In this document: positions 7,439 through 10,337 of the stretch, piece after piece
How the letters are laid out: each line of letters starts with the position of its first letter
Numbering within the stretch: the first letter of the stretch is position 1
Translations under genes and position numbers: made by a program
Notes under the pieces: model-generated
What the model saw: only the letters and a program-made list of their open reading frames with translations
Told to the model about the DNA's origin: nothing
Database searches by the model: none
Origin: Euperipatoides rowelli
Taxonomy: Eukaryota; Onychophora; Udeonychophora; Euonychophora; Peripatopsidae
DNA length: 10,337 bases
Strand: one strand, 5' to 3'
Assembly (NCBI GenBank): GCA_003024985.2
Contig: PXIH01S0033064.1

Positions 7439-7923
7439 TTAAGTATTTCTAGTTGCAATTGTCATAGCACTAGCAATTTCAACTGCTCTATCAAAAGTTG
7501 TCTGTTCCTCAAATAACCTTTGTTGTATTATATCATTATCAATGCTGACGAACTGGTCTCTCAATGTTCTGTCTAAACTTGCAGAATCAAAACCACATGT
7601 ACTTGCTAACCTTCTTAGACAGGCTACATAGTATATTCTCAGCTATTATTTCATTTATTTGTTTTTTTTCTACTTCTAAATTTTAAAAGTTTCTAAAATT
7701 TCTGAAAGTTAGGGCTATAATGTTTCATTAGAGCGTTTAATAATTCCTCAAGAGATTTTTCTGCTGGGTCAACTTTAGTTCCTACTGAAGTCAGAAATAT
7801 GCTTTTCATTTTGTCTTCATTTTCTAAATCATTTGCTAAAAAAAACTGAAGCACTCTTGCTACATATCTTTCCCAATTTTCTTAATTCTCATTAAATTGA
7901 CTTATTTTCCCTAATGTGGGCAT
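7439..7923 (-). pseudogene. Gypsy Gag (capsid region), broken
   Basis: Gag forms the intracellular particle. The minus strand starts with an ATG at 7921-7923 (MPTLGKISQFNEN), about 147 bases inside the 5' LTR, so this start is plausible. It is followed after one TAA by ENWERYVARVLQFFLANDLE, then KMKSIFLTSVGTK and SLEELLNALMKHYSP. The pattern lG-I-F-W-Y-R-FF-AN, fL--G, el-l-hY-P is typical of Ty3/gypsy Gag. After frameshifts comes CLRRLASTCGFDSASLDRTL, then RDQFVSIDNDIIQQRLFEEQ and FDRAVEIASAMTIA, ending with a TAA at 7439-7441. That is the Lr-la--C-F--RDq-V-G--iQ-LL-e--l-F-Ave-A block. The zinc knuckles follow. Confidence 0.88.
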
Positions 7924-8052
7924 ATTTAGTTTGATTTATATTTCTTTCCTTTTGAATTTAATTTTCCTTATTCTCAATTTTTAGTAAATTTTACTTTTTG
8001 TAATATGGTGCAAAAATATTTAGCCCTGTTTCATATTTGCTTTTTTTTAACA

Positions 8053-8069
8053 AAATTATTTGTTGCCAG
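8053..8069 (-). promoter_or_regulatory. Possible primer-binding site of the gypsy element
   Basis: On the minus strand, one base after the 5' LTR end (ATATAACA), the sequence reads TGGCAACAAAT. Primer-binding sites start TGG and pair with a tRNA 3' end. The donor tRNA cannot be identified from this decayed sequence. Confidence 0.35.
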
Positions 8070-8256
8070 TGTTATATCTTTTATTTTATAAACTCAGAAC
8101 TTACAACAATTACTATTATAATGAAGTGTATTTATTTCTATTACAAGTTATAATAAATAAATTTACCCTACCTTCAGCCAATGAAGCAACCAAGTACTTT
8201 GTTCATGTCAATGTGGTATTGACTGTGTCTTGTAATACATGATTCTATGATATTAA
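8070..8256 (-). repeat. 5' LTR of the gypsy element
   Basis: This copy aligns along its full length with 4496-4680. It begins TGTTATAT on the plus strand and ends near ATATTAA, so on the minus strand it runs from TTAATAT to ATATAACA. The outer edge could lie at 8262 if the terminus is TG (minus TGACCATTAATAT). Compared with the other copy it lacks about ten bases near 4653-4667 but is otherwise of similar length. Confidence 0.85.
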
Positions 8257-8274
8257 TGGTCAATTCAAAAACAC

Positions 8275-8800
8275 ATACAATGCTATGTTACAATTCATAT
8301 ATTAACATTCTTATTGATGACTATATTACTATTACCGAGATACAAGCAATTCAGGGTGAACTCTGTGTAATACAATTTGTATGATTTTATTTTTCATTTG
8401 TTAGACCTTTCCTTCTTTTCAAGGGATATTTTAATTTCATGTTTTCATTTTAACAAAGATCCAGGGTATCGATTTTGTCATAATGCAGACAATACCCAAC
8501 ATCTCTTATATCATTGTTATATCATTGTTTATTTATTGCACTATGAACAAATACATTTTGTTGTATGTTCTGGAATATTAGGGCTTTTTTTTTTCTATTT
8601 TTAAAGGCAAACCTATACGACATTGGCCTTATATCAGATGCAGTTTTCTCAATTATTAGTAATTTGTTACTCTATGGATTAATTCCTCTACAGGCATTCA
8701 GAGATAAGTGACAAAATACTTTCTCCACAATCAATCAAATAATCAATGTATTCATGTATAAAGCATTGCTTTTTTTAGAGAGAATAATATATCGTTAAGG
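8275..8800 (+). pseudogene. LINE E: C-terminal part of an L1-like ORF2 with C/H zinc motif
   Basis: The plus strand reads ILIDDYITITEIQAIQGEL (about 8310-8366), then an open frame (8377-8604) containing YRFCHNADNTQHLLYHC. This is the C-x-x-C / ET--HL--C type motif found near the end of LINE ORF2 proteins, with the first Cys replaced by Tyr. In other frames come YDIGLISDAVFSIISNLLLYG and NTFSTINQIINVFMYKALLF, which resemble the dv-FG...iN-il--K-fIy tail after that motif. It ends near 8795. It is a different family or copy from LINE C, whose zinc motif differs. It could be the far end of LINE A if that was split by later insertions, but RT sequence is missing. Confidence 0.55.
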
Positions 8801-8894
8801 ATACAAACAAAAATTAATACTATACAGTAATATATCAGAATACACTTAATAAATACAATGTAAAATCTTTATCATTTATGTTTAATACAAAGGG
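8801..8894. other. Short AT-rich spacer between LINE E and LINE D
   Basis: Nothing recognisable. It may contain the 3' untranslated remnants of both flanking LINEs, whose 3' ends face each other here. Confidence 0.5.
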
Positions 8895-9245
8895 TATAAT
8901 CTTTTGTCTAAATTCTTGCATCTGGTTGCATTAAAAAAAACCCATCCAGCAATTTATTCCAGGTATTTATTCTCCAGAGTAGTATGCTATTACTCACAAT
9001 ATTAGACCCCTTAAATTTAACTATGAGTGGAAATTTGGGTTTCCTTGAGCCAATTCTATTTCTTTCAAAAATATTCTTAATTTATCCACCCACAACAATG
9101 TGGAACATGAGACACAAATCATTTAATATAATTATTTGATCAGGTTTCATGATGTTTAATTTACTTAGTCTAACCTCATAACTAATATTCCAGAATCCCA
9201 TTATTAACTTTGTACTTCTTCTAGACGTTTTTTTAATTTTCAATA
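8895..9245 (-). pseudogene. LINE D: C-terminal region of a CR1/Jockey-type ORF2
   Basis: On the minus strand, past a T21/A21 tract, the frames read KRLEEVQ, then IMGFWNISYEVRLSKLNIMK with ILNDLCLMFHIVV after it. Later they read FPLIVKFKGSNIVSNSILLW followed by RINTWNKLLDG. This follows the CR1/Jockey tail: LE-VQ-r-T..., y--RL--L-L, D-----yki, then F--R-i-WN-LP. The last recognisable codons are at about 8895. Stops and frameshifts interrupt it. A transcript end or A-rich tail is not obvious. Confidence 0.7.
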
Positions 9246-9266
9246 TTTTTTTTTTTTTTTTTTTTT
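9246..9266. repeat. T21 homopolymer inside LINE D
   Basis: Twenty-one T on the plus strand (A21 on minus) lie between the VVSL end of the RT-thumb segment and KRLEEVQ. It is either a microsatellite expansion or the tail of a small lost insertion. No duplication flanks it convincingly. Confidence 0.8.
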
Positions 9267-9672
9267 AAATAATGATACTACTGGTGAACAATAGTCTAGA
9301 AGGGGTTGAATATATCCTCTGTAAATTATCGGAAAGGTTTTGTAATTTATATATTTAATGTTATTCCTTATTAAGGCAAATCTAGATATCATTTTGCCCA
9401 TAGATAATCAGCCTGAACAGTGAACTTCAATTTTTCATCTTGGAAAATACATAGATCTTTATCTAATTTTGACTCTATTTAATTTTATTTTTCTAATTCT
9501 ATATCCATGATTATCTTTATTATTTTTAAAGCTTACAAATTCAGTTATATCATTATTAATGCTAAGACCATTATTACAAGCCAACTATGCAAAGAAGCAT
9601 TACCTGTGTGTAGTTTTGTAACATCATTTACATCAATTATTCTGTTGAATAACTTAATATCATAAGCAAAGA
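9267..9672 (-). pseudogene. LINE D: RT palm end (mutated YADD) and thumb
   Basis: Continuing from the RT segment above, one frame shift on, the minus strand reads IFAYDIKLFNRIIDVNDVTK. The first catalytic Asp of the F/Y-ADD box is replaced by Tyr (FAYD, codons at 9659-9670). Downstream come L-W spacing residues (SLHSWL), HGYRIRKIKL, and KDLCIFQDEKLKF, which resembles the DLG-----L-F step. YKTFPIIYRGYIQPLLDYCS then matches the i-Y---V-P-LEYcS-vW motif of CR1/Jockey elements. Several stops are present. Confidence 0.8.
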
Positions 9673-9888
9673 TTAGAAAATATTGAATAATAAAGGAGAC
9701 AATTTAGTGCCTTGAGGTAATCCTCTATCTATAATTATCTTATTATCTAACTTACCATTCCATTTAACTCTAATATATCTATTTTGCAGATAATCAATAA
9801 TCCAGTTAATCAATGTATTGTTTAGGTTTATATCAATTAACTTTTCAATTAAAATATAATGTGGAACCATATCACATGCAGCTGCCAT
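9673..9888 (-). pseudogene. LINE D: RT palm core (71-residue open frame)
   Basis: This is the best preserved piece of the CR1/Jockey-type reverse transcriptase. DMVPHYILIEKLIDINLNNT leads into INWIIDYLQNRYIRVKWNGK and then DRGLPQGTKLSPLLFNIF. These correspond to the AFD-VPH--L--KL, W---YL--R---V and GlPQG--LsPlLFniy motifs. In motif A the usual AFD reads ACD, but its Asp is retained, and the sequence just before (DVIFIDMAA) keeps the first catalytic Asp. The open frame begins at an internal Met. Upstream residues in the same region continue the domain with a frameshift. Confidence 0.9.
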
Positions 9889-10310
9889 ATCAATGAAAAT
9901 AACATCAATTCCAGAGGAGATTACCCAACCTCCAGTTATGAATCAATTTTGACATACAAAAACGATTAGTCTGGGTCATTGATAATCCAGTTCTGAAACC
10001 ATGTTGAACTGGGGATAAGATATTATATTGATGTAAGTGGTCATTTATTTTAAGTGAAATAAACTTTTCAATTATTTTTTTAATGTGATGATGTGATTGT
10101 GATGGGGCGATAAGACTTTATTTCAGCTTTATTCCTCTTTTTGAAAATTGCTATATCTACCAGCCCAGAACAAACATAAATACAATTCAAGAGTTGTGTT
10201 GGTCTATGTTTTCTAAGAAACAAACAAGCTGGGAAAAGTTATCCCCAACAAGAAGTGATTTCATTCCTGCAACAAAGAGTGTCAATTAGGAAGTGATGAT
10301 GTGAAATCAA
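9889..10310 (-). pseudogene. LINE D: RT fingers of CR1/Jockey-type ORF2, toward the window edge
   Basis: On the minus strand the frames give FSQLVCFLENIDQHNS (about 10200-10245), LLNCIYVCSGLVDIAIFKKR, then EIKSYRPITIT (about 10098-10130). IIEKFISLKINDHLHQYNIL and SPVQHGFRTGLSMTQT (about 9960-10080) come next. These are the S---G--P---K-A---PifKk, NYRPIsl, K--Eki and QhGFr-g-St--q motifs of CR1/Jockey-clade RTs in order. Stops and frameshifts separate them. The endonuclease and any ORF1 would lie beyond the right edge. Confidence 0.8.
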
Positions 10311-10337
10311 GACTGTAATCCTCAGCTGATAAATCCC

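Larger units (their letters stand above)
4496..8256 (-). mobile_element. Ty3/gypsy-type LTR retrotransposon, degenerate and internally deleted
   Basis: Two direct repeats of about 185 bp bracket an internal region that reads on the minus strand as gag, zinc knuckle, aspartic protease, reverse transcriptase, RNase H and integrase. Integrase after RNase H is the Ty3/gypsy (Metaviridae) order, as opposed to Ty1/copia. Internal length is about 3.4 kb, shorter than usual because the end of RNase H is joined directly to the middle of integrase at about 5450. Flanking pentamers TGGGC (4491-4495) and TGGTC (8257-8261) may be a decayed 5-bp target duplication. Many stops and frameshifts, and diverged LTRs, indicate an old dead copy. 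No envelope-like frame is visible. It lies just after the YADD box of LINE B. Confidence 0.88.

Noticed and set aside
7260-7442. Plus-strand hydrophobic 60-residue frame resembling a membrane peptide
   Set aside because: It is the complement of the lysine-rich zinc-knuckle region, and the hydrophobicity follows from T-rich codons.
8060-8242. Plus-strand frame across the 5' LTR
   Set aside because: It coincides with the LTR and the other LTR copy does not preserve it as a frame.
1253-8274. Shared AAAACAC near 1268-1274 and 8268-8274 as a target duplication of the twin-primed LINE
   Set aside because: Seven A-rich bases match easily by chance here, and the flanking bases do not extend the match.
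1-10337. Host exons, tRNA genes, CRISPR arrays or tandem satellite repeats
   Set aside because: No spliced-gene signal, cloverleaf, spaced repeat array or long tandem repeat could be supported on either strand.

Overview
This is a very AT-rich, eukaryotic-looking stretch with no recognisable host gene. It is a graveyard of nested, decayed retrotransposons, which fits an AT-rich metazoan, probably an invertebrate. I cannot name the species. There are no bacterial-style genes, tRNA, rRNA or CRISPR. Position 93 is an N. Every coding remnant carries frameshifts, in-frame stops or lost catalytic residues, so all are called as pseudogenes or dead mobile elements.

Layout: (1) 1-600 is non-coding, A/T-tract sequence. 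(2) 620-639 is a G-quadruplex-type run just ahead of a plus-strand fragment of an L1-like LINE endonuclease (LINE A, 655-973). (3) 1343-2765 on the minus strand is the 3' half of an L1-like LINE ORF2 (LINE C: RT thumb, KGGLG motif, C/H zinc motif, C-terminus), with T-rich tracts just beyond its 3' end. It is split by a 277-bp non-autonomous DNA transposon (2006-2282) with terminal inverted repeats and a 4-bp AATC duplication. (4) 2810-4495 on the plus strand is the 5' half of an L1-like ORF2 (LINE B: endonuclease, then reverse transcriptase up to a mutated YADD box). LINE B and LINE C are head to head and cover complementary parts of one ORF2, the arrangement expected from a 5'-inverted (twin-primed) LINE insertion. 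(5) 4496-8256 is a minus-strand Ty3/gypsy-type LTR retrotransposon with short LTRs of about 185 bp. Reading 5' to 3' on the minus strand it holds gag, zinc knuckle, protease, RT, RNase H and integrase, with an internal deletion that removed the front of integrase. It lies just after the YADD box of LINE B. (6) 8275-8800 is a plus-strand LINE ORF2 C-terminal fragment (LINE E). (7) 8895-10310 on the minus strand is a CR1/Jockey-type LINE RT with its C-terminus (LINE D), running toward the right edge.

The nesting gives a relative order: LINE C before the small DNA transposon, and LINE B before the gypsy element. No gene here looks functional. The main value of the window is as a record of insertion order and insertion mechanism.
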